The notes under the pieces were generated by a model. It ran no database searches. It had not been told where the DNA came from and was given only the letters and a program-made list of their open reading frames with translations. From the NCBI RefSeq assembly GCF_044761985.1, contig NZ_JBIWDK010000001.1:124001-188000 (forward strand): 64,000 nucleotides of DNA, given 5' to 3'. Position numbers and translations under genes: made by a program. The number at the start of each line of letters is the position of its first letter. Positions within the stretch are counted from its first letter, which is position 1. This document shows positions 35,387 to 42,743 of the stretch, one piece after another. The stretch comes from Peribacillus sp044761985 (GTDB taxonomy: Bacteria > Bacillota > Bacilli > Bacillales > DSM-1321).

Positions 35387-35415
35387 ATTATATAAGACCA
35401 TAGATGATTTTACAA
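35387..35415 (-). promoter_or_regulatory. SigA promoter for ispH
   Basis: On the minus strand TTGTAA, 17 bp, TATAAT, ending about 48 bp upstream of the ispH ATG. Confidence 0.82.
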
Positions 35416-35462
35416 AATATCGTATTTCATGAATGATGCCACGGGCGCAATTTTATAATGGT

Positions 35463-36158
35463 TTAAATATAAAGTTTAGGTCCGGATGATCGATTCCTTG
35501 TCTTTTTGGGGAGAGCCTCGGCAGCCGGTTCTACGTTTAATTCGATTTTTGGCTTATCGCTATTCACAGCGGGTTCGGGTTCCTGAATCTTGGGAGAAGT
35601 GGTTAAATTGGTGTTTTCTTCTGCTGGTTTTTCCGTTTCTTCACTTGATGATATGCTGCGGAACACCTTCCACATGGAGGGGAGGTTTTTAATTACTGGC
35701 CCATACTGCTGCACCATTGGCGTGAATTGCTCGGCCGCTTGCAATACCTTTTGGGTGTTGTTTAGCATATTGTTGAGTGAATCGGGTTTGGTTAAGTTCT
35801 CCAGGATGCCGCCGCCACTACTTCTTGAAGAACTAGTGGTAGTGGAATTGGCTGGTGCGAATAAGTTTGGGGGAGCGGCATTTTGTTGTTTGGACCTACC
35901 TAGAAGCTTGGCTAAAATCCCTTCTTTCTTAGGAAGTTGCTGTTCTGGTCTTTGTTGTTGATTGAAGGGGGCTCCTCCCCGGAAGCCTTGTTGGGGTCCC
36001 GGTGGTCCTTGTGGTCTTCCTTGAGGCGGCCTCATTGGCTGAAAAGGGTTGCTGTTTGGGTACTGTGGTCCCCTGAAGGGTCTAGGTTGCTGCATCCTTG
36101 GGCCATTATTAGGTTGCTGGAATCCAGGACCGGGGGAACGGTTTCTATCTTGGAACAT
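35463..36158 (-). CDS. yqfQ: YqfQ/VrrA-like low-complexity protein
   Basis: The 231-aa protein has a Pro/Gln/Gly/Arg-rich N-terminal half (residues 1-75, runs such as PPQGRPQGPPGPQQG), a Ser/Thr/Gly linker (about 95-115), and a more structured segment (LNNMLNNTQKVLQAAEQFTP, MVQQYGPVIKNLPSMW) shared by YqfQ/VrrA proteins. An acidic-basic tail ends it. In B. anthracis the same locus holds the vrrA variable repeat. The ATG follows SD AGAGGTGA; a GTG further upstream lies in the SD. A spore or surface role is possible but not shown. Confidence 0.85.
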   Translation of the reverse strand: MFQDRNRSPGPGFQQPNNGPRMQQPRPFRGPQYPNSNPFQPMRPPQGRPQGPPGPQQGFRGGAPFNQQQRPEQQLPKKEGILAKLLGRSKQQNAAPPNLFAPANSTTTSSSRSSGGGILENLTKPDSLNNMLNNTQKVLQAAEQFTPMVQQYGPVIKNLPSMWKVFRSISSSEETEKPAEENTNLTTSPKIQEPEPAVNSDKPKIELNVEPAAEALPKKTRNRSSGPKLYI

Positions 36159-36178
36159 AGGTTTCACCTCTTTATGGT

Positions 36179-36367
36179 TTAGGTATTGATGTGTTCTTCC
36201 CTATAAATTATGCAGCATGGTAAAAAAGGTTTGAGGAAAGGATAGATGGAATGTTGTGAAGTGGTCGGAAAGAAGGTAAGATGGTAACGGTAGTCTTTTT
36301 GCTCCATGTCTGCGGGGGATACGCTATGACCAGGACAGGTGCTTTTCATTTGCAAGAGTCCATTAAG
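36179..36367 (+). other. non-coding gap between yqfQ and the cshB repeat
   Basis: About 190 bp that should contain the yqfQ promoter on the minus strand. No clear -35/-10 pair was found, and the small ORFs here lack SD sequences and family-like content. Confidence 0.4.
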
Positions 36368-36377
36368 AGAACTGACC

Positions 36378-36520
36378 AAAGCGCTTGCGCTTTTTGTATA
36401 ATCCAGCTCCAGCGTCTAGCTCGCTGTGAAAAAGACGATGGACCACATAAGGCAAAAAACGCCTTATGGGCCAATCCCTATTTTCTTCACGAGCTACCAA
36501 GACGCTTGCGCTTTTTGTAT
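36378..36520 (+). repeat. structured Bacillaceae-type intergenic repeat upstream of cshB
   Basis: An 18-base direct repeat (CGCTTGCGCTTTTTGTAT) bounds the element at 36382-36399 and 36503-36520. Within it nested inverted repeats stack: AGCGTCT with AGACGCT, AGCTCG with CGAGCT, and CATAAGGC with GCCTTATG around an A-rich loop. The ends (CGCTTGCGCTTTTTG) and the AGCTCCAGCG block resemble a dispersed element I recall from many Bacillus genomes. Copy number cannot be judged here, since only one copy is in the window. Confidence 0.75.
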
Positions 36521-36535
36521 GAAATTTATTATAAT
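36506..36535 (+). promoter_or_regulatory. possible cshB promoter partly inside the repeat
   Basis: TTGCGC within the right end of the repeat, 18 bp, then TATAAT, about 45 bp before the cshB ATG. If used, the repeat supplies the -35. Confidence 0.5.
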
Positions 36536-36579
36536 AATAAGACGTGTCTAATGAAAGACAAGAATAAAGGAGATATTTG

Positions 36580-37893
36580 ATGAAACAAAACCAATTTGAA
36601 CGATTTAATTTGAAAAGCTACATTCTAGATGCAGTTCGTACTTTAGGGTTCGATAAGCCGACGGAAATACAGGAACGCGTGCTCCCGTCGCTTTTAAAGG
36701 GAAGTAGCTTAATTGGACAGTCGCAGACAGGTACAGGGAAGACTCATTCTTATTTGCTGCCGATTATGAACAAGCTTGATGCTGGGAAAAATGAAGTTCA
36801 AGCGATTATTTCCGCACCAACCCGTGAGTTAGCGAATCAAATCTACAAAGAAGCTTTGAAAATTGCGGACCATTTCCCTGAAGATGAGCAAATTCAAGTA
36901 CGTTGCTATATCGGTGGTACCGATAAACAGCGTATGATCGATAAATTGAAGACCCAGCCACAGTTGGTCATTGGGACTCCAGGAAGAATCAAGGATTTGG
37001 TTGAGGCTCAAGCCCTTCAGGTATATACGGCTACGATGCTTGTTGTTGATGAAGCGGACCTTATGCTCGATATGGGCTTCCTTGAAGATGTTGACCAATT
37101 TGCTTCCCGTATGGCGGAAAAAATTCAAATGCTTGTTTTCTCGGCAACCATTCCGGAAAAGTTAAAGCCATTCTTGAATAAATATATGGAAAACCCGAAA
37201 TATGTTCAAGTTAATCCGAAACAGGCGACAGCCGCAAAGATTGAACATGTTCTGATACCTCTTCGTCACCGTAACAGGGAGCAGTTATTACATGATATCA
37301 TCGTTCGTTATAATCCGTATTTGGCTATCGTTTTCACCAATACGAAAAAAATGGCGGATCATGTAGCCAACTCCCTGATTGAAAAGGGATTGAAAGTGGG
37401 CCGGATCCATGGAGATTTATCGCCTCGTGATCGTAAGAAAATGATGAAGCAAATCAATGATCTGGAGTATCAATTCATTGTCGCTACTGATTTGGCTTCT
37501 CGCGGAATTGATATTGAAGGTGTCAGTCATATCATTAACTATGAATTACCGACGGACCTGGACTTCTACATTCATAGAACGGGAAGAACTGCCCGCGCCG
37601 GATACTCAGGAATTGCAGCAACGATATATGGTACATCTGATGAAGATGCATTGAACCGCCTTGAAAAGATGGGGATTGAATTCCATGATGCCGATATTCA
37701 AAATGGCGATTGGGTAGATATAGACGAACGTAACAAACGGAAAAATCGTAAGAAACAAAAATCAGAGATAGATGTAAAGGCAAGCAGGCATGTTAAGAAG
37801 CCGTCTAAAGTTAAACCTGGTTACAAGAAGAAAATTCAACGTGACGTGGAAAACTTTAAAAAACGCGAACGCCGCATACAAAGAAAGAAATAA
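36580..37893 (+). CDS. cshB: DEAD-box RNA helicase CshB
   Basis: ATP-dependent RNA helicase for cold-shock mRNA and rRNA unwinding. The 437-aa protein has the Q motif (KPTEIQERVLP), Walker A SQTGTGKT, PTRELANQ, GTPGR, the DEAD box as VVDEADLML, SATIP, and motif VI HRTGRTARAG. A lysine/arginine-rich tail (about 370-437) binds RNA. The ATG with SD AAAGGAGA was chosen over a TTG one codon upstream. Followed by nfo after 14 bp. Confidence 0.96.
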   Translation: MKQNQFERFNLKSYILDAVRTLGFDKPTEIQERVLPSLLKGSSLIGQSQTGTGKTHSYLLPIMNKLDAGKNEVQAIISAPTRELANQIYKEALKIADHFPEDEQIQVRCYIGGTDKQRMIDKLKTQPQLVIGTPGRIKDLVEAQALQVYTATMLVVDEADLMLDMGFLEDVDQFASRMAEKIQMLVFSATIPEKLKPFLNKYMENPKYVQVNPKQATAAKIEHVLIPLRHRNREQLLHDIIVRYNPYLAIVFTNTKKMADHVANSLIEKGLKVGRIHGDLSPRDRKKMMKQINDLEYQFIVATDLASRGIDIEGVSHIINYELPTDLDFYIHRTGRTARAGYSGIAATIYGTSDEDALNRLEKMGIEFHDADIQNGDWVDIDERNKRKNRKKQKSEIDVKASRHVKKPSKVKPGYKKKIQRDVENFKKRERRIQRKK

Positions 37894-37907
37894 AAGGGAG
37901 TAATTAG

Positions 37908-38804
37908 ATGCTGAAGATTGGGTCGCATGTTTCAATGAGCGGGAAAAATATGCTACTTGCTGCGAGTCAGGAAGCGGCTTTATATGGTTCCAATACATTC
38001 ATGGTTTATACAGGAGCCCCGCAAAATACAAGACGCAAGAAAATAGAGGATTTGAATATTGAAGCAGGTAGACTGCATATGGAGGAGAATGGGATAACGG
38101 ATATTGTTGTACATGCTCCATATATAATCAATATTGCCAATACCACAAATCCAGCTACTTTCGACTTGGGAATCAATTTTTTGCGCAGTGAAATCGATCG
38201 GACGGAAGCAATCGGTTCGGGTCAGATCGTCCTTCATCCTGGTGCCCATGTCGGTGCAGGCACTGAAATCGGAATTAAAAGAATCATTGAAGGTTTAAAT
38301 GAGGTTCTTTCTGCAGATGACAAAGTGCAAATTGCCCTTGAAACGATGGCAGGGAAAGGTACGGAATGTGGCCGTTCTTTCGAAGAATTGGCAATGATCA
38401 TGGATGGTGTAATCCATAACGATAAGCTATCTGTATGTTTCGATACGTGTCATACACATGATGCTGGATACAATATCGTCGAAGATTTCGATGGAGTCCT
38501 GAATGAATTTGATAAGTTGATCGGCGTTGAACGAATCAAGGTGCTCCATATCAACGACAGCAAAAATGTCCGTGGTGCGCATAAGGACCGTCATGAGAAT
38601 ATTGGTTTTGGACATATCGGCTTTAAAGCGTTGAATTACATTGTCCATCATCCTCAGTTAAGCGAAGTTCCAAAAATCCTGGAAACTCCTTATGTAGGAG
38701 AAGACAAGAAGGATAAAAAGGCTCCGTATAAATTCGAAATCGATATGCTTAAGAACCAGCAATTCGACGAGGGTGTACTGGAAAAAATCATGTTGCAAAT
38801 GTAA
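37908..38804 (+). CDS. nfo: endonuclease IV (AP endonuclease)
   Basis: Cleaves DNA at abasic sites in base excision repair; in B. subtilis the orthologue is packaged in spores. The 298-aa TIM barrel shows the zinc ligands in VVHAPYIINIA, VLHPGAHVG, LETMAGKGTE, CFDTCHTHDAGY, LHINDSK and DRHENIGFG. SD AAAAGGGAG. Operon with cshB. Confidence 0.97.
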   Translation: MLKIGSHVSMSGKNMLLAASQEAALYGSNTFMVYTGAPQNTRRKKIEDLNIEAGRLHMEENGITDIVVHAPYIINIANTTNPATFDLGINFLRSEIDRTEAIGSGQIVLHPGAHVGAGTEIGIKRIIEGLNEVLSADDKVQIALETMAGKGTECGRSFEELAMIMDGVIHNDKLSVCFDTCHTHDAGYNIVEDFDGVLNEFDKLIGVERIKVLHINDSKNVRGAHKDRHENIGFGHIGFKALNYIVHHPQLSEVPKILETPYVGEDKKDKKAPYKFEIDMLKNQQFDEGVLEKIMLQM

Positions 38805-38808
38805 GTAG

Positions 38809-38851
38809 AAGGGACGATCCATCGGCATGTCGATGAATCGTCCCTTATTTT
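38809..38851 (+). terminator. terminator after nfo
   Basis: AAGGGACGAT pairs with ATCGTCCCTT and an inner CATCG/CGATG stem; TTATTTTA follows. Confidence 0.85.
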
Positions 38852-38885
38852 ACATAGGAAATTAGATGATACCGGCTACCCTTGT

Positions 38886-39146
38886 TTACATATTGGCTGT
38901 AAGGTTGTTGAAAAGGGTTTCGATTGCCCGGGCCGTATTCGCTCCTGCCACTTGGGTGATTTGACCAAGAACGTTTTGCCTTTGGCGAATATCGAATATA
39001 TTGATGTTTCTACCGGCCAGCAGTGCAGTAATATCACTTGCCTGTTTTTGTGTTAGACTAATCTGATGTTGTTTAGCAAGGGAAAGTAGTTCATCCGGGC
39101 GTATCTGATTTATTTTATGGTTGACCATCATTTCGAATAATTTCAT
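38886..39146 (-). CDS. yqfT: DUF2624 protein (YqfT-like)
   Basis: Small helical protein of unknown function, 86 aa, starting MKLFEMMVNHKINQIRPDEL. The DUF2624 family is confined to Bacillaceae and lies between nfo and the zinc genes. SD GGAGGAGGAG is very strong on the minus strand. No membrane segment, no cysteines. Confidence 0.88.
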   Translation of the reverse strand: MKLFEMMVNHKINQIRPDELLSLAKQHQISLTQKQASDITALLAGRNINIFDIRQRQNVLGQITQVAGANTARAIETLFNNLTANM

Positions 39147-39279
39147 ACGATCTCCTCCTCCTTTAAAACATATGAAGAAAGATAGGGTATGTGAACTCGA
39201 AAGTTCACGGATTGTTGGAAATTTACGGATGTATGGTTTTTGTTAAACAGTTAGACCATGTGAAGTCTGGAGCGAATTC

Positions 39280-39308
39280 TTTACTTCTGAACATCTTTGA
39301 TTTATACT
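39280..39308 (+). promoter_or_regulatory. SigA promoter for znuC-znuB-zur
   Basis: TTTACT, a 17-bp spacer, TATACT, ending 45 bp before the znuC TTG and just upstream of the Zur-box-like site. Confidence 0.7.
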
Positions 39309-39320
39309 AACCTTTGTTAA

Positions 39321-39335
39321 TCGTAATGATTCTTA
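39321..39335 (+). promoter_or_regulatory. Zur operator-like site
   Basis: TCGTAATGATTCTTA. The left half TCGTAAT is identical to the Bacillus Zur box (TCGTAATnATTACGA) and the right half matches 4 of 7. It lies where the transcript of the zinc operon would start, as expected for repression by Zur, encoded at the end of this operon. Confidence 0.7.
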
Positions 39336-39352
39336 AAAAAAAGGTGATAGTT

Positions 39353-40117
39353 TTGGACAATGTAATCAACCCCATCGTTAAATTAGAAGATATATCTTAC
39401 AAATATACAAAAGATTTAGTGCTGGAGCATGTATCACTTGAAATACCTAAAGGGGCCTTTTTAGCTATCGTCGGTCCGAATGGATCCGGTAAATCCACTC
39501 TGTTGAAGTTGTTACTTGGTGTATTTAAACTCCAAAAAGGAAAAATTAATTTATTTGGGGAAGATATCCGACGCTTTAGGGATTGGCAAAAGATAGGGTT
39601 TGTTTCTCAAAAGGCAAATTCCTTCAATTCCGGTTTTCCTGCTACCGTTTTTGAAGTGGTTCAAAGCGGTTTGACAAAAAAAATCGGCCTGTTCAAATTT
39701 GCAAGCAAAGAAGACAAGAAAAAGGTGAAGGATGCTCTGGAATCAGTGGATATGCTCGAGTATCAAAACCGAAACATCGGTGAATTATCCGGAGGTCAAC
39801 AGCAGAGGGTGTTTATTGCGCGGTCAATTGTCAGTGAGCCTGAATTGTTGATTTTGGACGAACCAACTGTTGGTGTTGATTCAAAAAATGTCCATCAGTT
39901 TTACGAAATGCTTGAGATGCTAAATAAAAAATTGGGGATTACCCTAATATTGGTTACACATGATGTCGGCACTGTGACCGATAAAGTCACACATGTTGCC
40001 TGTTTGAACAAGGTGCTTCATTTTCATGGCGATGCCGTCGAATACAATGGCCTGAATGAGGAAGAATTGTCTTCCATTTACGGACATGGCGTTCAGTTTT
40101 TAAACCATAATCATTAA
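39353..40117 (+). CDS. znuC: zinc ABC transporter ATP-binding protein
   Basis: ATPase of a zinc/manganese-type ABC importer (ZnuC/AdcC). The 254-aa protein has Walker A GPNGSGKST, signature LSGGQQQRVFIARS, Walker B LLILDEPTVGVD and the switch His in LVTHDVG. The start is TTG behind AAAAAAGGTGAT; an ATG-like longer opening has no SD. Followed by the permease gene. Metal specificity is inferred from the Zur box and the zur gene. Confidence 0.93.
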   Translation: MDNVINPIVKLEDISYKYTKDLVLEHVSLEIPKGAFLAIVGPNGSGKSTLLKLLLGVFKLQKGKINLFGEDIRRFRDWQKIGFVSQKANSFNSGFPATVFEVVQSGLTKKIGLFKFASKEDKKKVKDALESVDMLEYQNRNIGELSGGQQQRVFIARSIVSEPELLILDEPTVGVDSKNVHQFYEMLEMLNKKLGITLILVTHDVGTVTDKVTHVACLNKVLHFHGDAVEYNGLNEEELSSIYGHGVQFLNHNH

Positions 40118-40138
40118 TAAGTTTTGGAGGATAGCCCA

Positions 40139-40972
40139 ATGATATCGGGGATATTGCAATTTGAATTTCTGCAGAACGCTTTTTTGACTGGGATCATCAT
40201 CGGAGCGATTGCGCCACTTGTAGGCGTTTTTGTCGTGGTAAGACGGATGTCGATGATTTCCGATGCACTTAGTCATGTAGCGCTAGCAGGAATTGCATTC
40301 AGTTTATTGCTTCAGAAAAGTTTTCTTTCTCTTGCCGGATTGAATCCGCTTTATATAGGGATGGCCTTTTCTGTTGGAGGATCGTTATTCATTGAAAAGT
40401 TAAGAGGGGTGTACAAGCATTATCAAGAGCTTGCCATACCCATCATCATGGCTGGCGGCATGGGGCTTAGCGTCATTTTCATTTCCGTTGCAGATGGTTT
40501 TAATACGGACTTATACAGTTATTTATTCGGAAGTGTCAGTGCAGTAAGCCGTACAGACTTGTATCTCATCATGGGAGTGGGCATTGCAGTCGCTTTGATG
40601 TTAGCCTTGTTATATAAAGAATTATTTTTACTATCCTTTGATGAAGAACATGCCAAGGCTTCAGGTATCCCATATCAAGCCATTCATTTTATTTTTATCG
40701 TGATGGTGGCATTGGTGATTGCTGCATCGATGAAGATTATCGGGATATTACTGGTATCTTCACTTATGACATTGCCTGTGGCAGCAAGCCTTCGCTTTGC
40801 AAAAGGCTTTAAGCAGATGATTGCCTTTTCCGTCATATTCGGGGAAATTTCTGTCGTGGGAGGACTATTCATATCCTATAATATGGATCTTGCTCCAGGA
40901 GGAACGATCGTGATCATTGCAGTGCTAATACTTGTCTTATCAATTTTATTGGATAAGTGGAAAAATCGATAG
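40139..40972 (+). CDS. znuB: zinc ABC transporter permease
   Basis: Inner membrane component of the ABC-3 family, 277 aa with about eight membrane segments. VRRMSMISDALSHVALAGIA is the cytoplasmic coupling region typical of metal ABC permeases. ATG was chosen with SD GGAGG; a longer in-frame opening begins on a TTG at the SD. No substrate-binding lipoprotein gene (znuA) is adjacent. Confidence 0.93.
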   Translation: MISGILQFEFLQNAFLTGIIIGAIAPLVGVFVVVRRMSMISDALSHVALAGIAFSLLLQKSFLSLAGLNPLYIGMAFSVGGSLFIEKLRGVYKHYQELAIPIIMAGGMGLSVIFISVADGFNTDLYSYLFGSVSAVSRTDLYLIMGVGIAVALMLALLYKELFLLSFDEEHAKASGIPYQAIHFIFIVMVALVIAASMKIIGILLVSSLMTLPVAASLRFAKGFKQMIAFSVIFGEISVVGGLFISYNMDLAPGGTIVIIAVLILVLSILLDKWKNR

Positions 40973-40985
40973 GTGGGGTGATTTT

Positions 40986-41408
40986 TTGAACGTAACAACT
41001 GCCATGCAATTACTTAAAGATAAAGGGTTTAAACATACAGGAAAAAGAGAGGAAATGCTGGCTCTTTTTTCTTCAAGTGATAAATATTTAACCGCTAAAG
41101 ATGTACTGGAGAATATGAAGCGAGATTATCCTGGCTTAAGCTTCGATACAATTTATCGAAATCTTTCCTTGTTTGTCGAGCTTGGAATCTTTGAGACAAC
41201 TGAATTGGAAGGTGAAAAGCATTTTCGCTTCACTTGTGGACATTCTTCCCATCATCACCATTTCATTTGTTTGAATTGTGGTAAGACAAAGGAAATCGAA
41301 GTATGCCCGATGCAGGAGCTTCAGGAAAGTTTGAAGGACTATGAGGTTTCAGGTCATAAATTCGAAATTTATGGTCGTTGTCCCGTCTGTATATCGGTAG
41401 GATCGTAA
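40986..41408 (+). CDS. zur: zinc uptake regulator Zur (Fur family)
   Basis: Zinc-sensing repressor of zinc uptake and zinc-free ribosomal proteins. The 140-aa protein has an N-terminal winged helix (YPGLSFDTIYRNLSLF), the regulatory zinc site CGHSSHHHHFIC, and two structural CxxC pairs (CLNC, CPVC). The TTG start was chosen because SD AGGTGGGGTGATT lies just before it; the longer opening overlaps znuB. It would autoregulate through the Zur box before znuC. Confidence 0.95.
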   Translation: MNVTTAMQLLKDKGFKHTGKREEMLALFSSSDKYLTAKDVLENMKRDYPGLSFDTIYRNLSLFVELGIFETTELEGEKHFRFTCGHSSHHHHFICLNCGKTKEIEVCPMQELQESLKDYEVSGHKFEIYGRCPVCISVGS

Positions 41409-41447
41409 AAAAAACCATTGACTCCTGTCAATGGTTTTTTTACGATC
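41401..41447. terminator. bidirectional terminator overlapping the zur stop
   Basis: GATCGTAAAAAAAACCATTGAC and GTCAATGGTTTTTTTACGATC form a stem of about 21 bp around TCCT with only one unpaired base (first arm 41401-41422). It serves zur and the convergent yqfW. The zur stop codon lies in the left arm. Confidence 0.92.
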
Positions 41448-42032
41448 CTATTTTAAGCTTAACGGCTTATCGGGGAGCCAATGGTTGACCCACTGAGAAG
41501 CTTCCATCCAGTTATCCACCCTGAAAACCCTTTCTGGTACCGGTCCTTGATTATATGGTGTATTGAATAAAAGGACAGGGATATTACATTCTTCAGAAAT
41601 GGCGACCGCATTGTCATACTTGTCCTCTAGAAAGAGATCCACGGCGTATTTTTTGGCTGTGGCGACTTTATCATGGGAACCGACTAACTCCAGATGACTG
41701 TATTGGACCTGGTTCTTCGTAAACCAGTCTTTTGTTACATCAAGAAGGCGGTCACTCCTGGCACTGATGAAATATAAATCAGCGTGCTTCATCCAGTCCT
41801 CGAGAATGTCCTTTGCCCCTTCAGCCATTAAGGATTCCGAATAAATGGTCGGTTCGGTTTCGATGAACCATTTTGTGAAGTCTTCTTTGGGTACATTGAC
41901 GAAAGGGAATAAATCATATTCATTAATGTCTTCATAAGCTAAATTTAATTGAAAAGCTTTATTTAAATAGGGAACTAGGGTATCGGGTCTTGTTATGGTC
42001 CCGTCAATATCGATACCAAATCTTTTTTTCAT
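41448..42032 (-). CDS. yqfW: HAD-family 5' nucleotidase (YqfW-like)
   Basis: Putative 5'(3')-nucleotidase of the NT5C family, 194 aa. HAD motifs are FGIDIDGTIT (nucleophile Asp near the N-terminus), YFISARSD (motif II) and LFLEDKYDNAV (motif IV acidic pair). The exact substrate is unknown. The ATG has the SD AGGAGAG. Convergent with zur. Confidence 0.88.
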   Translation of the reverse strand: MKKRFGIDIDGTITRPDTLVPYLNKAFQLNLAYEDINEYDLFPFVNVPKEDFTKWFIETEPTIYSESLMAEGAKDILEDWMKHADLYFISARSDRLLDVTKDWFTKNQVQYSHLELVGSHDKVATAKKYAVDLFLEDKYDNAVAISEECNIPVLLFNTPYNQGPVPERVFRVDNWMEASQWVNHWLPDKPLSLK

Positions 42033-42202
42033 GATGACTCTCTCCTCATTTTCAGCAACAGTTATTTTAGTGTATCATATTCAAACAAGCCATTGGAAAC
42101 AATACATATTTAAACCAAGACATGCAACCTTTATCATGAGGGTTATTAGCTATTATACATATACTATAAATGCTCCTAAAAACGAAAGTGAGTGATGGAT
42201 CA

Positions 42203-42655
42203 ATGGAAGAAGATCAATACTCCATTATTGACAAGGATCATTCAACTGAAGCGGGAAAAGATCCAGTGGTTGTCGTGGATGATGAACATCATGAGCGGTA
42301 CTATACAGAAGAAAATGCGGTAGAGCAAAGGGCTTATCAAAAAAGAAACGATACTTCAGTCCAGGATAGTCGTTATCAGGAAGAAACTTCTGCCGAGATT
42401 TCCACCATTCCTAATGAAAGTAAAATGAATGGACGGTCGGATGCTTCTGGTAAAGCATCGGGTGGAACAGGTATAGGGGCCATTGCGTTAATCATTTCCA
42501 TTCTCTCGTTGTTCATGATGCCCTTTATATTGGGGATCCTTGGGATCATTATTGGTTTTTCAGCCCGTAAAAGGGGATCGAGCATGGGCTCATGGGCTAT
42601 AGGTATAAGTGCAGTTTCCATCATTGTGGGCATATTCATCCTGCCGTTCTTTTAA
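42203..42655 (+). CDS. DUF4190-type small membrane protein
   Basis: The 150-aa protein has a long acidic, hydrophilic N-terminus (residues 1-85) and two C-terminal membrane segments joined by GFSARKRGSSMGSWAIGIS, the DUF4190 pattern. It lies at the yqfX position. Start is uncertain: the upstream in-frame ATG at 42170 and GTG at 42188 lack a good SD, and the chosen ATG has only a weak one (GTGATGGA). Function is unknown. Confidence 0.75.
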   Translation: MEEDQYSIIDKDHSTEAGKDPVVVVDDEHHERYYTEENAVEQRAYQKRNDTSVQDSRYQEETSAEISTIPNESKMNGRSDASGKASGGTGIGAIALIISILSLFMMPFILGILGIIIGFSARKRGSSMGSWAIGISAVSIIVGIFILPFF

Positions 42656-42668
42656 GGAGCATGTTTTT

Positions 42669-42701
42669 GCTGTTTCCGTTTGTAGCGGAGACAGCTTTTT
42701 T
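42669..42701 (+). terminator. terminator after the DUF4190 gene
   Basis: GCTGTTTCCG pairs with CGGAGACAGC with one G-U pair; six T follow. Confidence 0.85.
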
Positions 42702-42709
42702 GTGGAAAC

Positions 42710-42741
42710 AAAAAAGCCCTGATTCTAATCAGGGCTTTTTT
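42710..42741. terminator. bidirectional terminator for ispG
   Basis: GCCCTGAT and ATCAGGGC around a TCTA loop, with A6 on the left and T6 on the right, so it terminates the minus-strand ispG as well as plus-strand read-through. Confidence 0.9.
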
Positions 42742-42743
42742 AC

